Positions 7,064 to 13,222 of a stretch of 13,222 nucleotides of DNA are shown here, piece after piece (within the stretch, counting starts at the first letter, position 1; every line of letters starts with the position of its first letter). The DNA comes from Rhodospirillales bacterium (lineage in GTDB: Bacteria; Pseudomonadota; Alphaproteobacteria; Rhodospirillales; JABHCV01). Where the stretch lies: the NCBI GenBank assembly GCA_016776705.1, contig JADHSW010000065.1:1-13222 (forward strand), given 5' to 3'. The notes under the pieces were generated by a model, which was not told the DNA's origin, ran no database searches, and saw nothing but the letters and a program-made list of their open reading frames with translations. Made by a program: the position numbers and the translations under genes.

Positions 7064-8215
7064 ATGAGCCTGAAACACTTCGCTACCGTGGAGCAGATGA
7101 TCGCAGAACTCGCCCCTGGCTACCCGGTCTATTGTCTCCGTCCCAAGGAGTTGGAACGAAATGCCAAACTGTTTCTGGACACCTTTCCCGGTCGGGTTCT
7201 TTACGCGGTTAAATGCAATCCGGAACTGAACGTCCTGAATGCACTTTATAAAGCCGGCATCCGCCATTTTGATACGGCTTCACTAAATGAAATAGCCCTG
7301 ATCCGTGAGAACTTCCCCCTGGCGGATTGTTACTTCATGCACCCAGTGAAATCCCGCAGCGCCATTTCCGCCGCCAAGGACGTATATTCCGTGGATCATT
7401 TTGTTATCGACCATGAAGACGAGTTGGATAAGATCGTTGACGCCATTGGTGGTGGCGACGGAAAGGTTTGTCTGGTTCGTGTCATTACACCGCCTGCCAA
7501 TGCAGCCTATAACCTGTCGCAAAAATTCGGCGCAACCGTGGAAGAGGCCCCTGCCCTTCTTAACAGGGTTGCCCGGGAAGGTTTTCAGCCTGGTCTGGCC
7601 TTTCATGTCGGCTCGCAATGTCGATCGCCAGAAGCCTTTTCCGCGGCCATTCGCATTATGGGCCAGGTTGTCGATAAATCTGACGTTCATATCCATTATC
7701 TTGATGTTGGTGGCGGGTTCCCCGTCGAATACGTTGATGACGCACCACCCCCGTTGAAGGATTTCGTTGATGCAATCACCAGCACCTTGAGGGAGATAAA
7801 CCTGCGCGGTGATTGTGTGCTAATGTGCGAACCTGGCCGTGGAATGGTCGCAAGTGGTTCCAGCCTTGTTGTTCAGGTCATGCTACGCAAAGATAGCTCT
7901 GTTTATATCAATGACGGTGTTTACCACAGCCTGTCTGAAACCCTGACTGCCGGGGTAAGATTACCGATGCGGGTGATACGACCCTGCAAACAGGTATCAT
8001 CCGATTTGACGCCGTTTGCCATCTTTGGGCCAACCTGTGATTCTACTGACCGAATACCCGGTGAAATCATGTTGCCATCCTGTATCCGCGAAGGTGACTG
8101 GATCGAAATTGGACAAGCCGGGGCCTATTCCAATGCCATGACATCCAGATTTAACGGTTTCATCGCCGAAACATTCGTAAATATAGACGAAGCGCCCTTG
8201 ATGCCGACCAAATAG
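7064..8215 (+). CDS. Ornithine decarboxylase-type (fold III PLP) amino acid decarboxylase
   Basis: Likely makes putrescine from ornithine, the entry to polyamine synthesis. The 383 residues form the alanine-racemase-like barrel plus C-terminal beta domain of the eukaryotic-type ODC/DAP decarboxylase family. Visible residues are the PLP lysine Lys50 in YAVKCNPE, His181 in FHVGSQ, the phosphate-binding loop DVGGGFP (214-220), EPGRGMVA (256-263), NDGVYHS (283-289), and the catalytic Cys325-Asp326 in GPTCDSTD, contributed across the dimer. The combination NDGVY plus CDSTD and the short length point to ornithine (or ornithine/lysine) decarboxylase and away from diaminopimelate or biosynthetic arginine decarboxylase. 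Substrate choice cannot be settled by eye. The ATG follows AGGTGA at three bases. It has a long leader with a candidate regulatory peptide, and hemB follows after 77 bases on the same strand. Confidence 0.92.
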   Translation: MSLKHFATVEQMIAELAPGYPVYCLRPKELERNAKLFLDTFPGRVLYAVKCNPELNVLNALYKAGIRHFDTASLNEIALIRENFPLADCYFMHPVKSRSAISAAKDVYSVDHFVIDHEDELDKIVDAIGGGDGKVCLVRVITPPANAAYNLSQKFGATVEEAPALLNRVAREGFQPGLAFHVGSQCRSPEAFSAAIRIMGQVVDKSDVHIHYLDVGGGFPVEYVDDAPPPLKDFVDAITSTLREINLRGDCVLMCEPGRGMVASGSSLVVQVMLRKDSSVYINDGVYHSLSETLTAGVRLPMRVIRPCKQVSSDLTPFAIFGPTCDSTDRIPGEIMLPSCIREGDWIEIGQAGAYSNAMTSRFNGFIAETFVNIDEAPLMPTK

Positions 8216-8292
8216 CGGGCCGTTGACACAGTGGCGTTTCCTATGGTCTTTGGTTCGCCTTGATAATTGTGCAGATAAGGGTGAGCAAGACA

Positions 8293-9303
8293 GTGACAAG
8301 ACAAGGATCCATAGGGCTGGGCGCATTCCCCACAACCCGCATGAGGCGCAACCGTGGCGATGATTTTTCCCGTCGCCTGATTTCGGAAAATGTCCTTACC
8401 GCCAACGATCTGATCTGGCCGGTGTTTGTGCTTGACGGGGGCGGCCGACGCGAAGCCGTCGCTTCTATGCCGGGGGTAGACCGGCTTTCAATTGATCTGC
8501 TCGTCGATGCCATCGGCGAAGCAGCCGACCTGGGTATTCCAGCCGTTGCCATTTTCCCCAATACGGACCCTTCCTTGAAAACACCAGACGCCAGGGAAGC
8601 CGTCAATCCTGAAAACCTGGTGTGCCGGGCTGTTCGCGCCGTCAAGGCCGCCCATCCGAACATGGGAATTGTTTGTGATGTCGCCCTGGACCCCTTCAAC
8701 AGTGACGGTCATGACGGGTTGGTTGAGGATGGTAAAATTCTCAATGATGAAACAGTCGAGATTTTATGCCAGCAATCCATTGTTCAGGCCGAAGCAGGTT
8801 GCGACATTATCGCCCCTTCGGACATGATGGACGGGCGCATCGGAAATATTCGCGAAGCCCTGGATGACAAGGGGTTGCAATCGGTTAGAATAATGTCTTA
8901 TGCAGCCAAATATGCCTCTGCCTTTTACGGTCCCTTCCGCGATGCGGTCGGCTCTGGTGGCGCATTGAAAGGTGACAAGAAAACTTATCAGATGGACCCG
9001 GCCAATTCCGATGAGGCGCTTCGGGAAACGGCGCTGGATATCGAAGAAGGCGCTGACATGGTGATGGTCAAGCCGGGAATGCCGTATCTGGATATCGTCA
9101 GCCGGGTCAAGGAAACCTTTGGTGTACCGACCTTTGCCTATCAGGTAAGTGGTGAATATGCGATGCTGAAAGCCGCCGCAGGGAACGGCTGGCTGGATAA
9201 CGATAAAGTTGTTCTGGAAAGCCTGATGGCCTTCAAACGGGCCGGAGCAGATGGCGTTTTGACGTATATGGCCCCGGAAGCGGCACGCTTGCTTAAAGGA
9301 TAA
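8293..9303 (+). CDS. hemB: Delta-aminolevulinic acid dehydratase (porphobilinogen synthase)
   Basis: Condenses two 5-aminolevulinate molecules to porphobilinogen, the first common step to heme, siroheme, B12 and bacteriochlorophyll. From the GTG at 8293 the product has 336 residues, normal for the family. It has the N-terminal arm FPTTRMRRN, the metal region DVALDPFNSDGHDG (about 130-142), the first Schiff-base lysine Lys206 in SYAAKYASAFYGPFRDAVGS and the second, Lys260, in MVMVKPGMPYLD. The metal region carries aspartates and lacks the cysteine triad of zinc enzymes, so it should be a magnesium-dependent type. The open frame reaches back to TTG 8260, and GTG 8281 is also in frame; 8293 is preferred because GGTGA lies eight bases before it. 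It may be cotranscribed with the decarboxylase. A hairpin terminator follows. Confidence 0.96.
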   Translation: MTRQGSIGLGAFPTTRMRRNRGDDFSRRLISENVLTANDLIWPVFVLDGGGRREAVASMPGVDRLSIDLLVDAIGEAADLGIPAVAIFPNTDPSLKTPDAREAVNPENLVCRAVRAVKAAHPNMGIVCDVALDPFNSDGHDGLVEDGKILNDETVEILCQQSIVQAEAGCDIIAPSDMMDGRIGNIREALDDKGLQSVRIMSYAAKYASAFYGPFRDAVGSGGALKGDKKTYQMDPANSDEALRETALDIEEGADMVMVKPGMPYLDIVSRVKETFGVPTFAYQVSGEYAMLKAAAGNGWLDNDKVVLESLMAFKRAGADGVLTYMAPEAARLLKG

Positions 9304-9313
9304 GGTAAAAAGA

Positions 9314-9338
9314 AAGGGGCTTCTTTTTGAAGCCCCTT
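9314..9338 (-). terminator. Intrinsic terminator between convergent cheW-like gene and hemB
   Basis: A perfect 10-base-pair stem, AAGGGGCTTC and GAAGCCCCTT with a five-T loop. On the minus strand it is followed by TTTCTTTTT, giving a standard terminator for the cheW-like gene, whose stop codon is at 9347. In the plus direction it starts 11 bases after the hemB stop but is followed only by CACATTAATT, so termination of hemB is probable but weaker. Confidence 0.88.
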
Positions 9339-9346
9339 CACATTAA

Positions 9347-9835
9347 TTATTCGTCTCTCAAGGCGCCAAGCAATCGCTCGACATCCAGAATAACCATCAA
9401 ATTTCCTTCCAGTCTGAAAACGCCGCTGGCAAATTCACGCCACAAAGAATCCAGTGTTCCAGGATTGCTTTCATGAAATTCCTGGGAGAGGCCGATAACG
9501 TCGCCAACCTTGTCAACCAACAGCGTATAGAGTTCGTGGTTGTGCTCGATGGTAACGCCCATGCTTTCCGTCGCGTCTTCGCGCTTTTCAAGGCCCAGGC
9601 GGACACGCACATCGATCACCGTAACAATGCGCCCCCGAAGGTTGATAGATCCTTTGACTTCTGGCGGGGCCAAGGGAACAGAAGCGATTGTTGTCGGCGT
9701 TAAAATATCCTGAACCTTCAAAACAGGGATACCGAACATCTGGTCCTTGATGGTGAAAGTGACAAAATTTTCAAGGTTATCACCGCCAATGGCGTCAATA
9801 TCCTGTCCACTCGTCGTTGCGACGGCTTGGCTCAT
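9347..9835 (-). CDS. CheW-like chemotaxis coupling protein
   Basis: A 162-residue protein made of a flexible N-terminal tail of about 20 residues and one CheW domain (about 22-160). The signature region GSINLRGRIVTVIDVRVRLGL is clear, and VTFTIKDQMFGIPVLKVQDIL and LYTLLVDKVGDVI fit the two beta barrels of the fold. CheW domains link chemoreceptors to the CheA kinase at the inner membrane. No cheA, receptor or other chemotaxis gene is present, so this is an isolated copy that may serve a scattered or accessory array. The ATG is preceded by GGAG at seven bases. It has its own candidate promoter and a strong terminator, so it is probably transcribed alone. A CheV protein is excluded because there is no receiver domain. 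Confidence 0.93.
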   Translation of the reverse strand: MSQAVATTSGQDIDAIGGDNLENFVTFTIKDQMFGIPVLKVQDILTPTTIASVPLAPPEVKGSINLRGRIVTVIDVRVRLGLEKREDATESMGVTIEHNHELYTLLVDKVGDVIGLSQEFHESNPGTLDSLWREFASGVFRLEGNLMVILDVERLLGALRDE

Positions 9836-9904
9836 TAGGAATCTCCAAAGCTTATAAAGCTATCAAACAGCCTGTACCGGACAGACAAAATTACTATGTT
9901 CCTC

Positions 9905-9934
9905 AATATAGTCACTTTTTCAGGTTTTACTCAA
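9905..9934 (-). promoter_or_regulatory. Candidate promoter of the cheW-like gene
   Basis: On the minus strand TTGAGT (9934-9929), an 18-base spacer and TATATT (9910-9905) lie about 70 bases before the cheW-like start. The -10 matches five of six consensus bases and the surroundings are AT-rich. A second, weaker match is TTGTCT with TGATAG 17 bases later, closer to the gene. Confidence 0.4.
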
Positions 9935-9956
9935 AAGTATTTTTATTTTTCATTCC

Positions 9957-10826
9957 CTAGCCTTCAACCGCCAAAAGCCAACTACGAACGGCATCAATTT
10001 GACTGTCTTCCATTAACGACGGAGCGTGGCCTGTTCCGGGAAATTCAATCATTTCCGCCGCCGGTCCCCGCTCCAACATTTGATGGGCAACCTCTCGTGG
10101 CAGGACATCTGAATCTTCGCCGCGCAGTATCAGAACCGGACAGGAAATCTGTTCCCACAAGGGCCATAAATCAATGTTCATGGCGGCAGCACTACGAAAG
10201 CCAACGGCGATTGAAGGATCGTAATGCAGCACCCAGGTTCCGTCTTCATTTTTACGCCCGCTATGACGACACAGATGATCCCAGTTTTCGTCTGAAAGAT
10301 TACCGAAGCTGGCATGAACATTCATCAGATACGTTTTCAGGGAAGCGTAATCATTGAATTTTTCATCGTGGCCGACGTACTCACCGATCCGTTTCAAGGC
10401 TTCGGCAGGAACAAAAGGGCCTATGTCATTCATGACAAGCGAGCGGATCGGTGAATTGGGCTGGGCCGCCAGGGACATGCCGATCAGGCCTCCCAGCGAC
10501 GTGCCGACCCAGTCAACCTGTTCTACCCCCAGCCTTGCGATCATCGCCGACATGTCCGACATATAAACAGGCAAGGCGTAATCGGCAGGATCACTGAGCC
10601 AGTGACTGTGCCCCCGTCCCGGCAGATCAGGACAAGAGACACGAAAACCCTTACCAGGATCATTGGCAAGGTCCATGGCAAGGTCATCAAAATCCCTTCC
10701 GTTACGGGTCAGGCCATGGACACAAACAACGACGCGTTTTGAATGACCGTCGCCCCACTGGGTATAGGCTATACGGTGAAAACCATGAGGGCCAAGGCTC
10801 AAAAAGCCCGATTCCTTGTGCTGCAT
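9957..10826 (-). CDS. Alpha/beta-fold hydrolase
   Basis: A 289-residue soluble alpha/beta hydrolase of unknown substrate. Landmarks are the oxyanion segment VCVHGLTRNGRDFD (34-47), CPDLPGRGHS (65-74), the nucleophile elbow VGTSLGGL with Ser110, the acid region LRGEDSDVL (Asp240 likely) and the general base His267 in PGTGHAPSL, so the triad is complete. A cap region of helices lies between about 140 and 220. No signal peptide is present. The ATG at 10826 is chosen because the family normally begins shortly before the GFLSLGPHGFHR-type segment; a TTG at 10871 would add 15 basic residues and neither has a strong ribosome binding site. The gene diverges from the BON lipoprotein gene and precedes the cheW-like gene by 121 bases. 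Esterase or lactonase activity is possible but unproven. Confidence 0.88.
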   Translation of the reverse strand: MQHKESGFLSLGPHGFHRIAYTQWGDGHSKRVVVCVHGLTRNGRDFDDLAMDLANDPGKGFRVSCPDLPGRGHSHWLSDPADYALPVYMSDMSAMIARLGVEQVDWVGTSLGGLIGMSLAAQPNSPIRSLVMNDIGPFVPAEALKRIGEYVGHDEKFNDYASLKTYLMNVHASFGNLSDENWDHLCRHSGRKNEDGTWVLHYDPSIAVGFRSAAAMNIDLWPLWEQISCPVLILRGEDSDVLPREVAHQMLERGPAAEMIEFPGTGHAPSLMEDSQIDAVRSWLLAVEG

Positions 10827-10879
10827 TTTTATCTTTCGCGCCTTAATCTTGTTTAAAAGCAATGTGAGCAAGACTTGAT

Positions 10880-10912
10880 CATCTTATGGACAACGCTCAT
10901 CATCTTTATGGA
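10880..10912. repeat. Pair of direct repeats in the divergent promoter region
   Basis: CATCTTATGGA (10880-10890) and CATCTTTATGGA (10901-10912) are nearly identical and start 21 bases apart, about two helical turns. They lie between the divergent hydrolase and BON lipoprotein genes, in a 133-base AT-rich gap with no obvious paired promoter hexamers. They could be tandem sites for a regulator on one face of the DNA. Confidence 0.4.
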
Positions 10913-10959
10913 TTCTATATTTTTTAATTAAGTCATCCAAGCTGTCAGAGGGTCAAATC

Positions 10960-11592
10960 ATGCATACCATGAAATCTTTTCTTATTGCTGTCATTTTATT
11001 GGCAGGTCTATCGCTTGGAGGATGCACACCGACCCTGATGAGCGATGCCGCGCAAGCTGCATTTGAAGACAGGATAACAGAAGATCAGATTACCGATTTG
11101 AAAATCGCCAGCTACTTGTTGAAGCAACTGCTGGAAATTGACAACAATCTGGCACTGGACATCGGCATTGATGTCTGGGAACAAAGAATGCTTCTGACGG
11201 GTGGGCTGGACAGTACAGAATCCCTGAACAGGGTTATTGCCGTTGCCAGCGCCGACAACCGCGTCAGGACGCTGTATAACGAAATACGCGTTATCTCCAC
11301 TGCCGAGCGCGATCAGCGTCGCGAACAGTCCAAGAGCAGCAACCCGTCAAAGACAAAAGCCGTTCAACAAACGGTCAACGACTACTGGCTGGAAACCAAG
11401 ATCAAAGGTCAACTGGTTACGGCAAAAGATGTTCGATCCGTCAATTACCGCTGGCGTTCTGTCATGAACACAATCTACATCATCGGACGTGCTCGCTCAC
11501 AGGAAGAACTGGATATGGTCATGTCCATCATTCGCGACACAAAGGGTGTCAAAAACATTAAAAACTTCGTTGAAATAAAACCAGCATCATAA
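10960..11592 (+). CDS. BON-domain lipoprotein (two BON domains)
   Basis: A 210-residue envelope protein. The N-terminus (MHTMKSFLIAVILLAGLSLGGC) is a lipoprotein signal with lipobox LGGC, so Cys22 should be lipidated and the mature protein anchored in the envelope. Residue 23 is Thr, with no Asp at position +2, so outer membrane sorting is likely. Two BON-like modules follow, about 44-113 (ending VRTLYNEIRVI) and about 137-207 (ending GVKNIKNFVEI), joined by a charged Ser/Lys-rich linker. BON domains bind phospholipid and occur in OsmY and DolP, which protect the envelope under stress. The ATG at 10960 has AGAGGG seven bases upstream; a second ATG three codons later is possible. The aminotransferase gene begins 33 bases downstream and is likely cotranscribed. 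Confidence 0.9.
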   Translation: MHTMKSFLIAVILLAGLSLGGCTPTLMSDAAQAAFEDRITEDQITDLKIASYLLKQLLEIDNNLALDIGIDVWEQRMLLTGGLDSTESLNRVIAVASADNRVRTLYNEIRVISTAERDQRREQSKSSNPSKTKAVQQTVNDYWLETKIKGQLVTAKDVRSVNYRWRSVMNTIYIIGRARSQEELDMVMSIIRDTKGVKNIKNFVEIKPAS

Positions 11593-11625
11593 TCGTTCAT
11601 CAAATTAACTTTGGAGTGCCCCCTG

Positions 11626-12852
11626 GTGAATAAACTGGACATAGACTTTGTTCGCTCGCAGTTTCCTGCATTCTCGCAAGAAAACCTGCAGGGCTGGGGC
11701 TTTTTTGAGAATGCTGGTGGCTCCTATGCCTGTGGTCAGGTCATTGACCGTCTGGGGCGCTACTACAACGAGACCAAGATACAACCCTACGGCCCCTTCC
11801 CAGCTTCCAAACGCGCAGGAGAGGAAATGGACAGCGCCCGCATTCGGTTGGCCGGACTTTTGAATATTCATCCTGACGAGTTGAGCTTTGGGCCGTCGAC
11901 ATCGCAAAATACTTATGTCCTGGCAAACGCCTTTCGCGCCGCGTTGAACGAAGGTGACGAGATAATTGTCACAAATCAAGATCATGAGGCGAACACGGGT
12001 GTCTGGCGGCGCATGGCAGATAAGGGAATCGTCATCAAGGAGTGGAAAATCGATTCAGAAAGCGGTGCGCTGGACACATCTGTTCTTGATGATTTGCTAT
12101 CACAGCACACCCGCCTTGTGGCCATGCCTCATTGTTCCAACATTCTGGCTATTCACAACAACATCCCCGCCATTGCCCAAAAGGTTCACGCAGCGGGCGC
12201 ATTGCTTCTGGTTGACGGGGTATCCTTCGCCCCCCACGGATTACCTGATCTGAAAAACCTTGGGGCCGACCTTTACCTGTTCTCGCTCTACAAAACCTTC
12301 GGCCCCCATCAAGGCGCCCTTTACGTGCGCAGGCAGGTTCTCGATCAGCTTGAAAATCAGGGGCATTATTTCAATGCCGGCTACCCCGAAAAAAAGCTGA
12401 CTCCTGCCGGGCCCGACCATGCCCAGATATCCGCCGTGAACGGTATTGTCGATTACTACGAAACCCTTTTTGCCCATCATTGCGATGAGGTGGCCAACCT
12501 GTCGGAACAGGCTAAACATATGAATGCCCTGTTTTCGGCGCATGAAACCGATTTGGTGGGAAAGTTGCTCAATTATCTGCGTTCAAGAAACGATTTGCGA
12601 ATCCTGGGACCATCCAGCCCTGAAAACCGCGCTGCGACCATTGCCGTGTTGCCCAGCCGCCCTGCCTGGGACATCACCACGGATCTTGCTGAGAAGAAAA
12701 TCATGGCTGGCGCAGGCGATTTTTATGCCGTGCGTGTGCTTGAGGCCCTGAATGTGCCTGTTGACCCGGGTGTCTTACGCCTGTCATTCGTTCATTACAC
12801 GTCACAATGCGAAATTGATCAGTTGATCAGCGCGCTTGATCAAACCCTCTAA
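11626..12852 (+). CDS. Class V PLP aminotransferase, cysteine desulfurase-like (VC1184 type)
   Basis: A 408-residue fold-type I PLP enzyme close to the cysteine desulfurase-like VC1184 subfamily. It has FFENAGGSYA near the N-terminus, FGPSTSQNTYVLA (cofactor phosphate region), the PLP-stacking His120 in NQDHEANTGVW, Asp197 in LVDGVSFAPHG and the Schiff-base Lys223 in LFSLYKTFGPHQG. The YKxFGPHxG motif separates this group from true IscS/SufS enzymes. I see no obvious desulfurase catalytic-cysteine loop in the usual C-terminal position, so the reaction is unknown; kynureninase-like or desulfurase-like chemistry are options. GTG 11626 is chosen because GGAG lies nine bases before it; the upstream TTG at 11611 overlaps that site. 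It shares an operon with the BON lipoprotein by spacing. Its stop overlaps the convergent TRAP permease stop. Confidence 0.9.
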   Translation: MNKLDIDFVRSQFPAFSQENLQGWGFFENAGGSYACGQVIDRLGRYYNETKIQPYGPFPASKRAGEEMDSARIRLAGLLNIHPDELSFGPSTSQNTYVLANAFRAALNEGDEIIVTNQDHEANTGVWRRMADKGIVIKEWKIDSESGALDTSVLDDLLSQHTRLVAMPHCSNILAIHNNIPAIAQKVHAAGALLLVDGVSFAPHGLPDLKNLGADLYLFSLYKTFGPHQGALYVRRQVLDQLENQGHYFNAGYPEKKLTPAGPDHAQISAVNGIVDYYETLFAHHCDEVANLSEQAKHMNALFSAHETDLVGKLLNYLRSRNDLRILGPSSPENRAATIAVLPSRPAWDITTDLAEKKIMAGAGDFYAVRVLEALNVPVDPGVLRLSFVHYTSQCEIDQLISALDQTL

Positions 12853-13222
12853 AGGGCCTCCCCCATCATGTAATTTGGCAGCCATGTGGCGATTTCAGGG
12901 AAAATGCACAACAATACGATGCCCAGAATCATGCAGAGCATGAACGGGAATGCCCCTTTTAGTATAGTTGGCAGGCTGATGTCGGGAACGATTCCATTGA
13001 TAACATAAAGATTGAGCCCCACCGGTGGAGTGATCAGGCCGATTTCCATATTTATGGTGAAAATCACGGCGAACCAGTACGGGTCAAACCCAACCTGCTC
13101 GATAATCGGAAGCAGGATCGGCGCGGTCATCAATATGACGGCGACGGGTGGCAGGAAGAACCCGGCAACCAGCAAAAACAGGTTGATCATGCCCATCAGC
13201 ACCCAACGGTTAACGTCAAGGC
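12849..13222 (-). CDS. TRAP transporter large permease, C-terminal part (DctM-like)
   Basis: The last 123 residues of a tripartite ATP-independent periplasmic transporter large subunit, an inner-membrane protein that imports organic acids with sodium or proton flow. The frame is open to the window end, so the 5' part is missing; it is not a complete gene starting at the GTG near 13202. The segment is very hydrophobic, with about three membrane spans (LFLLVAGFFLPPVAVILM, the central IGLITPPVGLNLYVI region and FPFMLCMILGIVLLCIF). INMEIGLITPPVGLNLYV is the diagnostic C-terminal signature of DctM/DedA-type TRAP permeases. The substrate cannot be inferred. The TAG stop (12851-12849) overlaps the TAA of the convergent aminotransferase gene, leaving no room for a terminator between them. 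Confidence 0.94.
   Translation of the reverse strand, partial: LDVNRWVLMGMINLFLLVAGFFLPPVAVILMTAPILLPIIEQVGFDPYWFAVIFTINMEIGLITPPVGLNLYVINGIVPDISLPTILKGAFPFMLCMILGIVLLCIFPEIATWLPNYMMGEAL

Noticed and set aside
6905..7267. A 120-codon minus-strand frame across the decarboxylase leader and start
   Set aside because: It overlaps the well-supported decarboxylase N-terminus in antisense and has no family-like features.
8223..8228. Perfect TTGACA -35 hexamer before hemB
   Set aside because: No acceptable -10 lies 16-18 bases downstream; the nearest candidates are 13 bases away or far beyond, so I do not call a promoter.
11611..11625. TTG start five codons upstream of the chosen aminotransferase start
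   Set aside because: It overlaps the GGAG ribosome binding site that serves GTG 11626.
1..13222. Mobile elements, CRISPR arrays, tRNA or rRNA genes
   Set aside because: No transposase or integrase motifs, regular spaced repeats, terminal inverted repeats or tRNA-like cloverleaf sequences were seen on either strand.

Overview
The window looks like chromosomal DNA from a free-living, probably marine, alphaproteobacterium, perhaps Rhodospirillales-like. The protein family variants, the rpiB-glyA order, an aspartate-rich HemB and a TRAP transporter gene suggest this. It is a judgement from remembered families, not a search. GC content looks close to 50 percent throughout. I see no insertion sequence, phage gene, tRNA, rRNA or CRISPR array.

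Left block (1-6744, all minus strand, read right to left): a fused coenzyme-B12 isobutyryl-CoA mutase (icmF), a soluble PAS histidine kinase without a partner regulator in view, a small conserved-type hypothetical protein, rpiB (ribose-5-phosphate isomerase B) and glyA (serine hydroxymethyltransferase). rpiB and glyA are 26 bases apart and likely form one unit. icmF has its own promoter with an 18-base perfect palindrome inside a 19-base spacer, the architecture expected for a MerR-family activator.

Middle (6745-9303): a 319-base divergent intergenic region separates icmF from a plus-strand ornithine decarboxylase-type gene followed by hemB (porphobilinogen synthase). The decarboxylase leader holds a previously unlisted 34-codon open reading frame (6931-7035). 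It has a Shine-Dalgarno sequence, ends in Arg-Lys-Pro-stop, stops 28 bases before the decarboxylase, and overlaps RNA stem-loops. It is the best candidate in the window for an undescribed regulatory system: a leader peptide controlling polyamine synthesis.

Right part (9304-13222): a strong terminator lies between convergent hemB and a single cheW-like gene. An alpha/beta hydrolase gene follows on the minus strand. Diverging from it are a lipoprotein with two BON domains and a VC1184-type class V aminotransferase (cysteine desulfurase-like), likely cotranscribed. The window ends in the 3' part of a TRAP transporter large permease on the minus strand, whose stop codon overlaps that of the aminotransferase.

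Most genes are housekeeping or central metabolism (one-carbon, pentose phosphate, heme, polyamine, branched acyl-CoA). Four genes appear to use GTG or TTG starts, chosen here from Shine-Dalgarno spacing.
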